Shown: positions 33,605 to 42,345 of the stretch, one piece after another | Layout: each line of letters begins with the position of its first letter | How positions within the stretch are numbered: position 1 is the stretch's first letter | NCBI RefSeq assembly: GCF_018070045.1 | Contig: NZ_JAGPYK010000019.1 | Location: forward strand, 1 to 64,000 | DNA: 64,000 bases | Source of the DNA: Micromonospora sp. U21 | GTDB lineage: Bacteria; Actinomycetota; Actinomycetes; Mycobacteriales; Micromonosporaceae | Reading direction: 5' to 3' | The notes under the pieces: model-generated | Told to the model about the DNA's origin: nothing | What the model saw: only the letters and a program-made list of their open reading frames with translations | Database searches by the model: none | Made by a program: the position numbers and the translations under genes

Positions 33605-34719
33605 GGCCGCTCGCCGTCATAGACCCGGGGCACCCGGGTGCTGCCGAACCGGGTGACGATCTCGTAGTTGATCGTGCCGACCGCCTCGGCCCAGTCGTCG
33701 GCCGTCGGCTCGCCGTCGGCGCCGCTGCCGAACAGCGTCGCGATGTCGCCGTCGGCCACCGGGTCGTCGCCGCAGTCCAGCACGAACTGGTCCATGCAGA
33801 CCCGCCCGGAGATGGTCCGCCGCGCGCCGGCGAGCTGCACCGGTCCGCTGTTGGACGCGTGCCGGGGCACCCCGTCGGCGTAGCCGAGCGGCACCACGGC
33901 CAGGTTCGCGTCGTTCGCCGTCGTGTAGGTGTGCCCGTAGGAGACGCCGGTGCCCGACGGCACCCGCTTGGTGAGCATCACGCGGGCCCGCGCGGTCATC
34001 GCGGGCCGCAGCCCGTACGTCTCGCCGGCCACCGGGGAGAGCCCGTAGACGGCCAGCCCGGGGCGGACCAGGTCGAAGTGGGTGTCCGGCCGGGTCAGGG
34101 TGGCCGCCGAGTTGGCCAGGTGCCGCCAGCGCGGGCGCAGCCCGGCCCGCTCCACCATCGTCAGCCCCTCGTGGAAGACGGCCAACTGGCGGTCCGTGGT
34201 CGGGTGGCCGGGCATGTCCGCGTACACGAAGTGGCTCCACACACCGACCACCTCGACCAGGCCGTCGGCCTGCGCCTTGGCGGCGGCGTCCAGCAGCGCC
34301 GGCCAGTCGGCGACGGTCGCCCCACCCCGGGACAACCCGGTGTCGATCTTCAGGTGCAGCCGGGCCGGGCGCTCGGCACGCCGGCTCGCCTCGATCATCT
34401 CGTTCAGTTGCGGCAGGCTGGCCGCCGCCAGGTCCACCCCGGCGGTGACGCCCTCGTGCAGCGGCAGCCCGGGCGCGAGCAGCCAGGCCAGCACCGGCAC
34501 GGCCACCCCGGCCCGACGCAGGGTGAGCGCCTCGTCGAGGGTGCAGACACCGAGCCAGTCCGCCCCGGCGTCGACCGCCGCCCGGGCGGCCGGGATCATG
34601 CCGTGGCCGTACCCGTCGGCCTTCACCACCGCCATCAGCTCGGCGTCGGTGCCGGACCGGAGTCGGCTCACGTTCTCACGGATCGCGTCAAGATCGACGC
34701 GCACCTCGGCCTGCCACAT
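33601..34719 (-). CDS. alr: Alanine racemase
   Basis: PLP enzyme making D-alanine for peptidoglycan. 372 aa: PLP Lys in MAVVKADGYGHG, substrate-binding RPGLAVYG and the second catalytic Tyr region VSYGHTY. Full length. Followed by the alpha/beta hydrolase with an ATGA overlap. Confidence 0.97.
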   Translation of the reverse strand: MWQAEVRVDLDAIRENVSRLRSGTDAELMAVVKADGYGHGMIPAARAAVDAGADWLGVCTLDEALTLRRAGVAVPVLAWLLAPGLPLHEGVTAGVDLAAASLPQLNEMIEASRRAERPARLHLKIDTGLSRGGATVADWPALLDAAAKAQADGLVEVVGVWSHFVYADMPGHPTTDRQLAVFHEGLTMVERAGLRPRWRHLANSAATLTRPDTHFDLVRPGLAVYGLSPVAGETYGLRPAMTARARVMLTKRVPSGTGVSYGHTYTTANDANLAVVPLGYADGVPRHASNSGPVQLAGARRTISGRVCMDQFVLDCGDDPVADGDIATLFGSGADGEPTADDWAEAVGTINYEIVTRFGSTRVPRVYDGERP

Positions 34720-34808
34720 ACGCCCAGCCTACTTTCCGCCGTGATCACCCCGGGCGGCGACGCACGTCCCGGGTCGCCGATCCGGCCATCCCGCCCGCAA
34801 CGGCGCGA

Positions 34809-36278
34809 TCAGCCCAGCCGGGCGACGACCGGACGTAGCGCGGTGGCCACGTCGGGCGCTGTCACCGGCCCGCCTCGGGCCGCCTCCCGGCCGGCCAGCC
34901 CATGCAGGTACGCGGCCGAGGCGGCCGCCCGGTCCGCGGGCACACCCGCCGCCAGCAGCGAGCCGAGAAGCCCGGCCAGTACGTCGCCGGTGCCCCCGGT
35001 GGCCAGCACCGGAGTGCCGGTGGGATTGACGTACGCCCGACCGGCCGGCGTGCCGATCACCGTGCGGTCCCCCTTGAGCAGCACCACCGCGTTCATCCAG
35101 GCGGCCAGCCGCAGCGCGGCGGCGACCCGGTCGGCTCCCGGCTCCTCCCCGCAGAGCCGGGTGAACTCCCGGTCGTGGGGGGTGACCACGATCGGCGCGT
35201 CCCGGTTGCGCAGCCGGTCCGCGAGCGAGCCGTCGACGAGCAGGGTGAGGGCGTCGGCGTCGAGCACCACCGGCACCGGCGCCGCCAGGACGGCCCGCAG
35301 TTCGGCGGCCGCGTCCTCGCCGGTGCCCAACCCGGAGCCGCAGACCCAGGCCTGGACCCGGCCCGCGTCGGCGACCCGGCCGGTGGCGATCACCGAGGGG
35401 TGCTGGTGCAGCACCTCGGCGCGGGCGCCGCCGGCGTAGCGGACCATGCCGGTCGGCCCGGCCAGCGCCCCGCCGACGGAGAGCACCGCCGCACCCGGGT
35501 AGGTCGCCGAGCCGGTCGCCACGCCGACCACGCCCCTGCTGTACTTCTCCGACGTCGGGCCCAGCCGCGGCCACCAGTCGACCAGGTCGGCCCACTCGGT
35601 GACCTCCAGCGCGGGGGTGCCCCGCAGCCACGGCCGCAGCCCGATGTCGACCAGCTCCACGTGGCCGGCCAGCGGGGCCGCCGGCCCGACCACCAGGGCG
35701 GGCTTCAACGCGCCGAAGGTGACCGTCACGTCGGCGCCGACCGCGGTGGGCCGGCCGGACGCGGCCAGCGGCACGTGCCCGGTGTCCACCGCCACGCCGC
35801 TCGGCACGTCCACCGCCAGCACGGTGGCCCGACCGCCGTCCCGGCCCCGCAGCTCACCGAGACGCTGGACCACCTCGTCCGCGTTCGTCCGCAGCCCGCC
35901 GGTGCCACCGATGCCGACGATGCCGTCCAGGACCAGGTCGACCGGGCCGGTCGGGCGGTCCACCAGCCGGCCGCCGGCGGCCCGCAGCGCGGCCAGCCCG
36001 GCGGCGTGCGCCCGCCCGGGGGTGAGCAGCAGGGCGGACACGGTGACGCCCCGACGAGCCAGCCGCGCCCCGGCGTACAGCGCGTCGCCACCGTTGTCGC
36101 CGGAGCCGACCAGCAGCAGCACGCGCCCGCCGTACGTCCCGCCCCGCTCGGCGAGCAGCAGCGCGGCCCGCCGGGCCAGCCCGGCGGCGGCCCGCTGCAT
36201 CAGCGTGCCCTCCGGCAGCGTGCCCATCAGCCCCGCCTCGGCCGCCCGTACGTCGGCCACCCGCCACACCGATCTCAT
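34809..36278 (-). CDS. nnr: Bifunctional NAD(P)H-hydrate epimerase / dehydratase
   Basis: Repairs hydrated NAD(P)H. 489 aa fusion: N-terminal YjeF epimerase domain (about 1-210; LLVGSGDNGGDALYAGARLARRG, DGIVGIGGTGG) and C-terminal ADP-dependent dehydratase of ribokinase fold (about 225-489; ATGGTGDVLAGLLGSLLA). Between acpS and alr on the same strand, the usual actinobacterial order. Confidence 0.95.
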   Translation of the reverse strand: MRSVWRVADVRAAEAGLMGTLPEGTLMQRAAAGLARRAALLLAERGGTYGGRVLLLVGSGDNGGDALYAGARLARRGVTVSALLLTPGRAHAAGLAALRAAGGRLVDRPTGPVDLVLDGIVGIGGTGGLRTNADEVVQRLGELRGRDGGRATVLAVDVPSGVAVDTGHVPLAASGRPTAVGADVTVTFGALKPALVVGPAAPLAGHVELVDIGLRPWLRGTPALEVTEWADLVDWWPRLGPTSEKYSRGVVGVATGSATYPGAAVLSVGGALAGPTGMVRYAGGARAEVLHQHPSVIATGRVADAGRVQAWVCGSGLGTGEDAAAELRAVLAAPVPVVLDADALTLLVDGSLADRLRNRDAPIVVTPHDREFTRLCGEEPGADRVAAALRLAAWMNAVVLLKGDRTVIGTPAGRAYVNPTGTPVLATGGTGDVLAGLLGSLLAAGVPADRAAASAAYLHGLAGREAARGGPVTAPDVATALRPVVARLG

Positions 36279-36332
36279 GCCACCGTCCCATTCCGCTCGC
36301 GGGCGGGCCGGGACGGCCCAACCCGGCCGACG

Positions 36333-36704
36333 TCACCGTTCCGCGACCACCATCGCCGACGCGATCCCCCCGTCGTGCGACAGCGAGAGATGCCAGCGGT
36401 TGACCCCACGCTCCACGGCCGCCGCCGCCACCGTGCCGGAGACCGTCAGCCAGGGGCGGCCGTCCGGGTCGGGCACGATCTCGCAGTCGTGCCAGCTCAG
36501 CCCGGCGGGCGCGCCGAGCGCCTTGGCGACGGCCTCCTTGGCGGCGAAGCGGGCGGCGAGCGACTCCGGTGAGCGCGGGTTGCCGGAGCGGGTGTACCGC
36601 TCGGCCTCGGTGAAGAGCCGGTCGGCGAGCAGCGGCGTCCGCGCGAGGGACCGGGCGAACCGGTCGACCAGAACGACGTCGATGCCGACAGCGACGATCA
36701 CCAA
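36333..36704 (-). CDS. acpS: Holo-[acyl-carrier-protein] synthase
   Basis: Attaches phosphopantetheine from CoA to ACP. 123 aa: Mg-binding GIDVVLVDRFA and the FAAKEAVAKALG helix. Starts the run acpS-nnr-alr-hydrolase-tsaE. Confidence 0.96.
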   Translation of the reverse strand: MVIVAVGIDVVLVDRFARSLARTPLLADRLFTEAERYTRSGNPRSPESLAARFAAKEAVAKALGAPAGLSWHDCEIVPDPDGRPWLTVSGTVAAAAVERGVNRWHLSLSHDGGIASAMVVAER

Positions 36705-36862
36705 CCCACCCTACCGGCGGCGGGGGCGGCAGATTAGCCGTCGGCCACGCGGTGGGCAACGCCTGTGGACAGCCGCCGGAGGCTGTCCACAGGGCCCTCC
36801 GGGGTGTTCGTGCCCCACCTACCGTCGACACGTCGATGCCGATCGCACGCGGGGGTGTGGGG

Positions 36863-37159
36863 ATGACAGAGGAGCCGTTGACGGTCCGACCGGAGCTGTT
36901 GCGTGGGGTGGCCCGGGCGCTGGACGACGACGCGTACCGGCTGGCGCACGGGCTGGTCGGGGTGCCCGGGCTGGTGGTGTCGGCGCCTGACTGGCCGGCC
37001 GGCGCGGCGCTGGTGGGGCTGGAGTCGGCGGTGCACGGCTGGCTGGGGCGACTCGGCGGCCTGGTGGCGGTGACGGGCGGTGCGGTCCGGACGGCGGTGG
37101 AGTCCTACCGGGCGGTGGACGACCGGGCCGCCCGCCGGCTCGCCGCGCTACCCCGGTGA
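36863..37159 (+). CDS. Small type VII secretion-like helical protein (EspC/DUF2580-like)
   Basis: 98-aa all-helical protein resembling EspC-type ESX-associated proteins: TVRPELLRGVARALDDDAYRLA, a central turn containing APDWPAGAAL, then a second long helix ending AVDDRAARRLAALPR. The length and single Trp-centred turn fit the WXG100/EspC group, although there is no strict WXG. ATG at 36863 follows GGGGTGTGGGG. Its stop overlaps the GTG of the next gene by 4 bases, making an obligate pair. Confidence 0.65.
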   Translation: MTEEPLTVRPELLRGVARALDDDAYRLAHGLVGVPGLVVSAPDWPAGAALVGLESAVHGWLGRLGGLVAVTGGAVRTAVESYRAVDDRAARRLAALPR

Positions 37160-38835
37160 CCGCGCCGACGCGCCTGCGCACGGACGCCGGGCCGGCGGGC
37201 GCCGGGGGACGTGTCGCGGTGGAGGGGGCCAACCCGCCGGCGCTCGCGGTCGGCTACGCCCAGCTCTGGGCGGCCGATCCAGGGGCGTGGCAGGCCGCCG
37301 GAGCCGCGTGGGCCGGGCTGACCACGCTGGTCGAGAGGCGGGCCGGCGAGCTGGGCACGGACGCGAGGGCGCTGCGCGTCGCCTGGTCGGGCCGGGCGGC
37401 GATGGCGGCCGACGGGCGGCTCGCGGGGCTGCGCGGCGAGCTGGCGTCAATCGCACCCGCGCTGATCGAGGCCGATCAGGTGCTCGCCGAGTTCGCCGGT
37501 CGGCTGGCGGTGGCGAAGGGCCGGCTGGCCGCGGCGGTGGCGTTGGCGGAGGGAGCGGGGCTGCTGATCGACCGGCAGGGGCGGGTCGGCGCCGATCCGG
37601 CCCGGTCACGGCCACCCAGTGAGCGGGACGGGGCGGCGGCAGCCCGGGTCGCGGCGGCGCTACGGGCGGCGCTGGAGCTGGCCGGTGCGGCGGACCGGGC
37701 CGCGACGGCCCGGCTGGCCGAGCTGGCCGCGGCGGCCGTCGACGGCTGGCAGGCACCGCCGCCGCCCGGCCGGCCTGCGCCGGGCGCGGTCCCGGTCGAG
37801 GTCCGGGCGTGGTGGGCCGGGCTGACCCCGGCGCAGCGCCGGTGGCTGGTGGGGCACGAGCCGACGCTGGTCGGGCGGCTCGACGGCGTACCGGTCGCAG
37901 CTCGGGACCAGGCCAACCGGCTGCTGCTCGGGGCCCGGCGGGAGGAGCTCGTCGCCGAGCGGCGGCGGCTGCTGTCCCGCGTGCCACCCGGGCCGGTCGG
38001 CGCGCTGCGGCTGCGTCGGATCGAGGCGCGCCTGGCCGGTCTGGACGCGCTCGCCGACCGGCTGGCCGGGCCGCAGGCCCCCCGGGCCTACCTGCTCGGG
38101 TTGGACCCGACCGGCGAGGGGCGGGTGGTGGTCTCGCTCGGCGACCCGGACCAGGCCGACCGGGTGGTGACCTACGTGCCGGGGATGACCGCCGGCCTCG
38201 ATGACGCGCCGGGCGAGCTGACCCGGGTGGCGCGCGTGCTGGGCCGGTGCGCCACGCTCGACCCGGGCGAGCAGACCGCCGCGGTGCTCTGGCTGGACTA
38301 CGACGCCCCGGACTTCCTGCACGAGGCGGCCACGGCCGGTCAGGCCCGGGACGCCGGCCCGGCGTTGCACCGCTTCCAGGAGGGGCTGCGGGCCAGCCAC
38401 GAGGGGCCGCCGGCCCGGCAGACCGTGCTCGGGCACAGCTACGGGTCGCTGGTGGTGGGCATGGCCGCCCGGGACCACGGGCTGGCCGCCGACGCCCTGG
38501 TCTTCGTCGGCTCACCGGGGGTCGGCGTCGCGCAGGCCGCCGAGTTGGGCGTTCCGCCCGGCCAGGTCTGGGCGAGTAGCGCACCGGACGACGTGATCCG
38601 GCTGACCCGTCCCCCCGACGACCTGGCCCGGCAGGTGCTGCTCAACACGTCACCGCTTGCCGCCGCGCTCAGCCTGACCGGGCGCGGCGAGCACGAGCTG
38701 TGGTTCGGTCGGGACCCGGCCGGCCCGGGCTTCGGCGGGCGGACCTTTCCCAGTGGGCGGCACGGCCATGTCGGCTACTGGGACCCCGACAACCCGGCGC
38801 TGGACGGCATGGCCCGCATCGTCCTGGGCCGCTGA
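37156..38835 (+). CDS. DUF1023 alpha/beta hydrolase with WXG100-like N-terminus
   Basis: 559 aa. The N-terminal ~220 residues are helical and WXG-like (DPGAWQAAGAAWAGL; RVAWSGRAAMAADGR). The DUF1023 hydrolase domain (about 300-555) has the nucleophile VLGHSYGSLVVG, FVGSPGVGV and a C-terminal GRHGHVGYW with the candidate catalytic His. Proteins of this design are often linked to type VII secretion in actinobacteria as exported or cell-surface hydrolases. No signal peptide. It forms a two-gene unit with the EspC-like gene. Confidence 0.8.
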   Translation: MTAPTRLRTDAGPAGAGGRVAVEGANPPALAVGYAQLWAADPGAWQAAGAAWAGLTTLVERRAGELGTDARALRVAWSGRAAMAADGRLAGLRGELASIAPALIEADQVLAEFAGRLAVAKGRLAAAVALAEGAGLLIDRQGRVGADPARSRPPSERDGAAAARVAAALRAALELAGAADRAATARLAELAAAAVDGWQAPPPPGRPAPGAVPVEVRAWWAGLTPAQRRWLVGHEPTLVGRLDGVPVAARDQANRLLLGARREELVAERRRLLSRVPPGPVGALRLRRIEARLAGLDALADRLAGPQAPRAYLLGLDPTGEGRVVVSLGDPDQADRVVTYVPGMTAGLDDAPGELTRVARVLGRCATLDPGEQTAAVLWLDYDAPDFLHEAATAGQARDAGPALHRFQEGLRASHEGPPARQTVLGHSYGSLVVGMAARDHGLAADALVFVGSPGVGVAQAAELGVPPGQVWASSAPDDVIRLTRPPDDLARQVLLNTSPLAAALSLTGRGEHELWFGRDPAGPGFGGRTFPSGRHGHVGYWDPDNPALDGMARIVLGR

Positions 38836-38922
38836 TCGCGCGACGGGCCAGGTCAGGCACGACGAAGGCCCCGGTCGCCGCGTGGTGCGACGTCCAGGGC
38901 CCGGGTCGGTGGTCGGGGTCGG

Positions 38923-40836
38923 CTACTCGACGGTGACGGACTTGGCCAGGTTGCGCGGCTGGTCGACGTCGTGCCCCCGGGCGGCGGCGATCTCGGCGGC
39001 GAGCACCTGGAGCGGCACCGTGGTGACCAGCGGGGCCAGCAGGGTCGGCGTACGCGGCACGTAGATCAGGTGATCGGCGTACCGGACGACGGCCTCGTCG
39101 CCCTCCTCCGCGATCACGATGGTCCGCGCGCCGCGCGCCCGCACCTCCTGGATGTTGGAGACGACCTTGTCGTGCAGCATGCCCCGGCCGACCGGCGAGG
39201 GCACCACGCAGATCACCGGCGTGCCCTTGTCGATCAGCGAGATCGGGCCGTGCTTCAGCTCGCCGGCGGCGAAGCCCTCGGCGTGCATGTACGCCAGCTC
39301 CTTGAGCTTCAGCGCGCCCTCCAGGGCCACCGGGTAGCCGACGTGCCGGCCGATGAAGAGCACGGTCGGCTCGGACTTCAGCTCGCGGGCCAGCTCGCGG
39401 ACGGGCTCGATCCGGTCCAGCAGCTCGCGCAGCTTGCCCGGCATCTCCTGGAGCTGCGCGACCACCGCGCCGACCTCGTCGGCGAACTTGATCCCGCGCA
39501 CCTGGGCCAGGTGCAGGCCGATCAGGTAGCAGGCGACCACCTGGGTGAGGAACGCCTTCGTGGAGGCGACCGCGATCTCCGGCCCGCCGTGCGTGTAGAG
39601 CACGGCATCGGACTCGCGCGGGATGGTCGAGCCGTTGGTGTTGCAGATGGCCAGCACGCGGGCCTTCTGCTCCTTCGCGTGCCGCAGCGCCATCAGGGTG
39701 TCCATGGTCTCGCCGGACTGCGAGATCACCACGATCAGCGTGGACCGGTCGAGCACCGGGTCGCGGTAGCGGAACTCGCTGGCCAGCTCCACCTCGCAGG
39801 GGATCCGGGTCCAGTGCTCGATGGCGTACTTGGCGACCAGGCCGGCGTGGTAGGAGGTGCCGCAGGCCACGATGAAGATCTTGTCGACGTCGCGCAGGTC
39901 CTGGTCGCTGAGGCGGACCTCGTCGAGGGCGATCTCACCGGTCTCGGTGAGCCGGCCGAGCAGCGTGTCGGCGATGGCCTGCGGCTGCTCCTCGATCTCC
40001 TTGAGCATGAACCAGTCGTATCCGCCCTTCTCTGCGGCGGAGGAGTCCCAGTCGATGTGGAAGTCCTTGCCGGTGGCGGGCTGGCCCTCGAAGTCGGTGA
40101 TCTCGATGCTGTCGCCGGTGATCAGGACGATCTGGTCCTGGCCCAGCTCCACCGCGTCCCGGGTGTGCTCGATGAACGCGGCCACGTCGCTGGCCAGGTA
40201 GTTTTCCCCGTCGCCCCGGCCGACCACCAGCGGAGAGTTGCGCCGGGCGCCGACGACCGCACCGGGCACCGCGGCGTCCACCGCGAGCAGGGTGAACGCA
40301 CCCTCCAGCCGCTGGCAGACCACGCGCATGCCGGCGGCGAGCAGTTGCGGGCTGTCCGGCTGGCCGGCAGCGCGCAGGTCGGCCAGCGCGGCGGAGAGCA
40401 GGTGGGCGGCGCACTCGGTGTCGGTGTCGCTGGTGAACTGGACTCCGTCGGCCTCGAGCTCGGCGCGCAGCTTGGCGAAGTTTTCGATGATGCCGTTGTG
40501 GATCACCGCGACCCGCCCGTCGGGAGCGAGGTGCGGGTGGGCGTTGCGGTCGGTCGGGCCGCCGTGGGTGGCCCAGCGGGTGTGCCCGATGCCCGTGGTG
40601 CCGTCACCGATGCCGATCGGGCTGGAGGCGCAGGAGGTCGGGTCGTCGGCGGCCCGCTCGGAGAGCACCTTCTCCAGGTTGGCCAGCTTGCCGGCCTTCT
40701 TCTCGGTCAGCAGCTGGTCGTCGCAGACGATCGCGACGCCCGCCGAGTCGTAGCCGCGGTATTCCAGCCGCCGCAGCCCGTCGAGCACGATGCCGAGTGC
40801 GGGGCGCGCGCCCGCGTATCCCACGATTCCACACAT
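38923..40836 (-). CDS. glmS: Glutamine-fructose-6-phosphate aminotransferase (isomerising)
   Basis: First step of UDP-GlcNAc synthesis. 637 aa: N-terminal Ntn glutaminase with catalytic Cys2 (MCGIVGYAG), then two SIS domains (about 300-430 and 475-610; ISQSGETMDTLMALR; EGFAAGELKHGPISLI). The ATG at 40836 is fixed by the need for Cys at position 2; the frame upstream is non-coding. No glmS ribozyme-like sequence is evident. Upstream is a 200-bp region shared with an aminotransferase gene, containing an AAACG-N7-CGTTT repeat at 40888-40904. Confidence 0.97.
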   Translation of the reverse strand: MCGIVGYAGARPALGIVLDGLRRLEYRGYDSAGVAIVCDDQLLTEKKAGKLANLEKVLSERAADDPTSCASSPIGIGDGTTGIGHTRWATHGGPTDRNAHPHLAPDGRVAVIHNGIIENFAKLRAELEADGVQFTSDTDTECAAHLLSAALADLRAAGQPDSPQLLAAGMRVVCQRLEGAFTLLAVDAAVPGAVVGARRNSPLVVGRGDGENYLASDVAAFIEHTRDAVELGQDQIVLITGDSIEITDFEGQPATGKDFHIDWDSSAAEKGGYDWFMLKEIEEQPQAIADTLLGRLTETGEIALDEVRLSDQDLRDVDKIFIVACGTSYHAGLVAKYAIEHWTRIPCEVELASEFRYRDPVLDRSTLIVVISQSGETMDTLMALRHAKEQKARVLAICNTNGSTIPRESDAVLYTHGGPEIAVASTKAFLTQVVACYLIGLHLAQVRGIKFADEVGAVVAQLQEMPGKLRELLDRIEPVRELARELKSEPTVLFIGRHVGYPVALEGALKLKELAYMHAEGFAAGELKHGPISLIDKGTPVICVVPSPVGRGMLHDKVVSNIQEVRARGARTIVIAEEGDEAVVRYADHLIYVPRTPTLLAPLVTTVPLQVLAAEIAAARGHDVDQPRNLAKSVTVE

Positions 40837-41035
40837 GGCCCGCAGCCTAACCCAGTTTCGCTCACGATGGTTGCTCGAAAGTCGGCTAAACGAACATTGC
40901 GTTTGAGCGAACGTCCGACGCACTGCCCCTACCTGGCCGGATCGCCGGCCAGGCGTACGACAACGCGGGCGTTCACCGCTCCCCTGCCTACCCGCGTACC
41001 ACGGCCGCAACCGGCCGGCACGTAGGCTGGCTCAG

Positions 41036-42229
41036 GTGACGACGAGCACCGATGTCGACCCGCTGGTGGCCCGGATGCGGCCGTTCGGCACGACGATCTT
41101 CGCCGAGATGTCCGCCCTCGCCGTACGGACCGGTGCGGTCAACCTCGGTCAGGGCTTCCCGGACACCGACGGCCCGCCGGAGATGCTGGCCGCCGCGGCC
41201 GAGGCGCTGCGCGGCGGGCAGAACCAGTACCCGCCCGGGCCGGGGATCCCCGCCCTGCGTGCGGCGGTCGCGGCTCACCAGCGGCGGTTCCACGACCTGG
41301 CGTACGACCCGGACGGCGAGATCGTGGTCACCGCGGGCGCGACCGAAGCGGTCGCGGCCAGCATCCTCGCCCTCTGCGAGCCGGGCGACGAGGTGGTCTG
41401 CTTCGAGCCGTACTACGACTCGTACGCCGCCTCGATCGCGCTGGCCGGCGCGGTCCGGCGGCCGGTCACGCTGCGCCCCGCCGCCGACGGCCGGTACGCC
41501 TTCGACCCGGCCGAGCTGCGCGCGGCGTTCGGTCCACGTACCCGGCTGGTGCTGCTCAACTCGCCGCACAACCCCACCGGCAAGGTCTTCACCCCGACCG
41601 AGCTGGCGCTGGTCGCCGAGCTGTGCCAGGAGCACGGCGCGTACGCGGTCACCGACGAGGTGTACGAGCACCTGGTCTTCACCGACGCGGCGAGCCCGCA
41701 CGTGCCGCTGGCCAGCCTGCCCGGGATGCGGGAACGGACGCTGCGCATCTCCTCGGCCGGCAAGACGTTCTCCTGCACCGGCTGGAAGGTCGGCTGGGCG
41801 AGCGGTCCGGCGGCGCTGGTCTCGGCGGTGCTGCGGGTGAAGCAGTTCCTCACCTTCGTCAACGCCGCACCGCTGCAACCGGCGGTCGCCGTGGCGCTGG
41901 CGCTGCCGGACGACTACTACACCGGCTTCCGGGACGGGCTCCAGCAGCGCCGCGACCAACTCGTCGGCGGCCTCACCGATGCCGGGTTCGAGGTGCTGGT
42001 GCCGGAGGGGACGTACTTCGTCACCGCCGACGTCACCGCCCTCGGCGGTCGGGACGGGGTGGAGTTCTGCCGTTCGCTGCCGGAGCGCTGCGGCGTGGTG
42101 GCGGTGCCGACGCAGGTCTTCTACGACGATCAGGAGGCGGGACGGCGACTGGTCCGGTTCGCCTTCTGCAAGCGCCCCGAGGTGCTGACCGAGGCGGTGA
42201 CCCGGCTCCGCCAGCTCTCGACCACCTGA
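41036..42229 (+). CDS. PLP-dependent aminotransferase, class I/II
   Basis: 397-aa fold-type I aminotransferase: NLGQGFPDTDGP, NQYPPGPGIPALR, NSPHNPTGKVF, and the PLP Lys in SSAGKTFSCTGWKVGW. It resembles the kynurenine/methionine aminotransferase group and mycobacterial DapC (N-succinyldiaminopimelate aminotransferase), so a role in lysine/peptidoglycan synthesis is possible but not shown. GTG start at 41036 after CTCAG. Confidence 0.88.
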   Translation: MTTSTDVDPLVARMRPFGTTIFAEMSALAVRTGAVNLGQGFPDTDGPPEMLAAAAEALRGGQNQYPPGPGIPALRAAVAAHQRRFHDLAYDPDGEIVVTAGATEAVAASILALCEPGDEVVCFEPYYDSYAASIALAGAVRRPVTLRPAADGRYAFDPAELRAAFGPRTRLVLLNSPHNPTGKVFTPTELALVAELCQEHGAYAVTDEVYEHLVFTDAASPHVPLASLPGMRERTLRISSAGKTFSCTGWKVGWASGPAALVSAVLRVKQFLTFVNAAPLQPAVAVALALPDDYYTGFRDGLQQRRDQLVGGLTDAGFEVLVPEGTYFVTADVTALGGRDGVEFCRSLPERCGVVAVPTQVFYDDQEAGRRLVRFAFCKRPEVLTEAVTRLRQLSTT

Positions 42230-42270
42230 CGCCCACCCTCCGGTTGGCCGGCGTGCCCGCCGTCGGGTCG

Positions 42271-42306
42271 CTGTGGAGCTGATGTCGTGGACGACTCAGC
42301 TCCACA
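42271..42306. terminator. Palindromic hairpin between convergent genes
   Basis: 12-bp arms CTGTGGAGCTGA (42271-42282) and complement (42295-42306 region), extended by an inner GTCGT/ACGAC pair after a 1-base bulge. Located between the aminotransferase and glmM stops. May also be a copy of a dispersed element. Confidence 0.7.
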
Positions 42307-42345
42307 GGACCCGCGTTCGACCGGACGGCCCGGAGGCCGCAGGCG

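Noticed and set aside
38836..38922. Terminator between the DUF1023 gene and glmS
   Set aside because: Only short 5-bp interrupted stems could be drawn.
40888..40904. AAACG-N7-CGTTT repeat as a glmS operator
   Set aside because: Short arms and no matching regulator nearby; not strong enough to list as a site.
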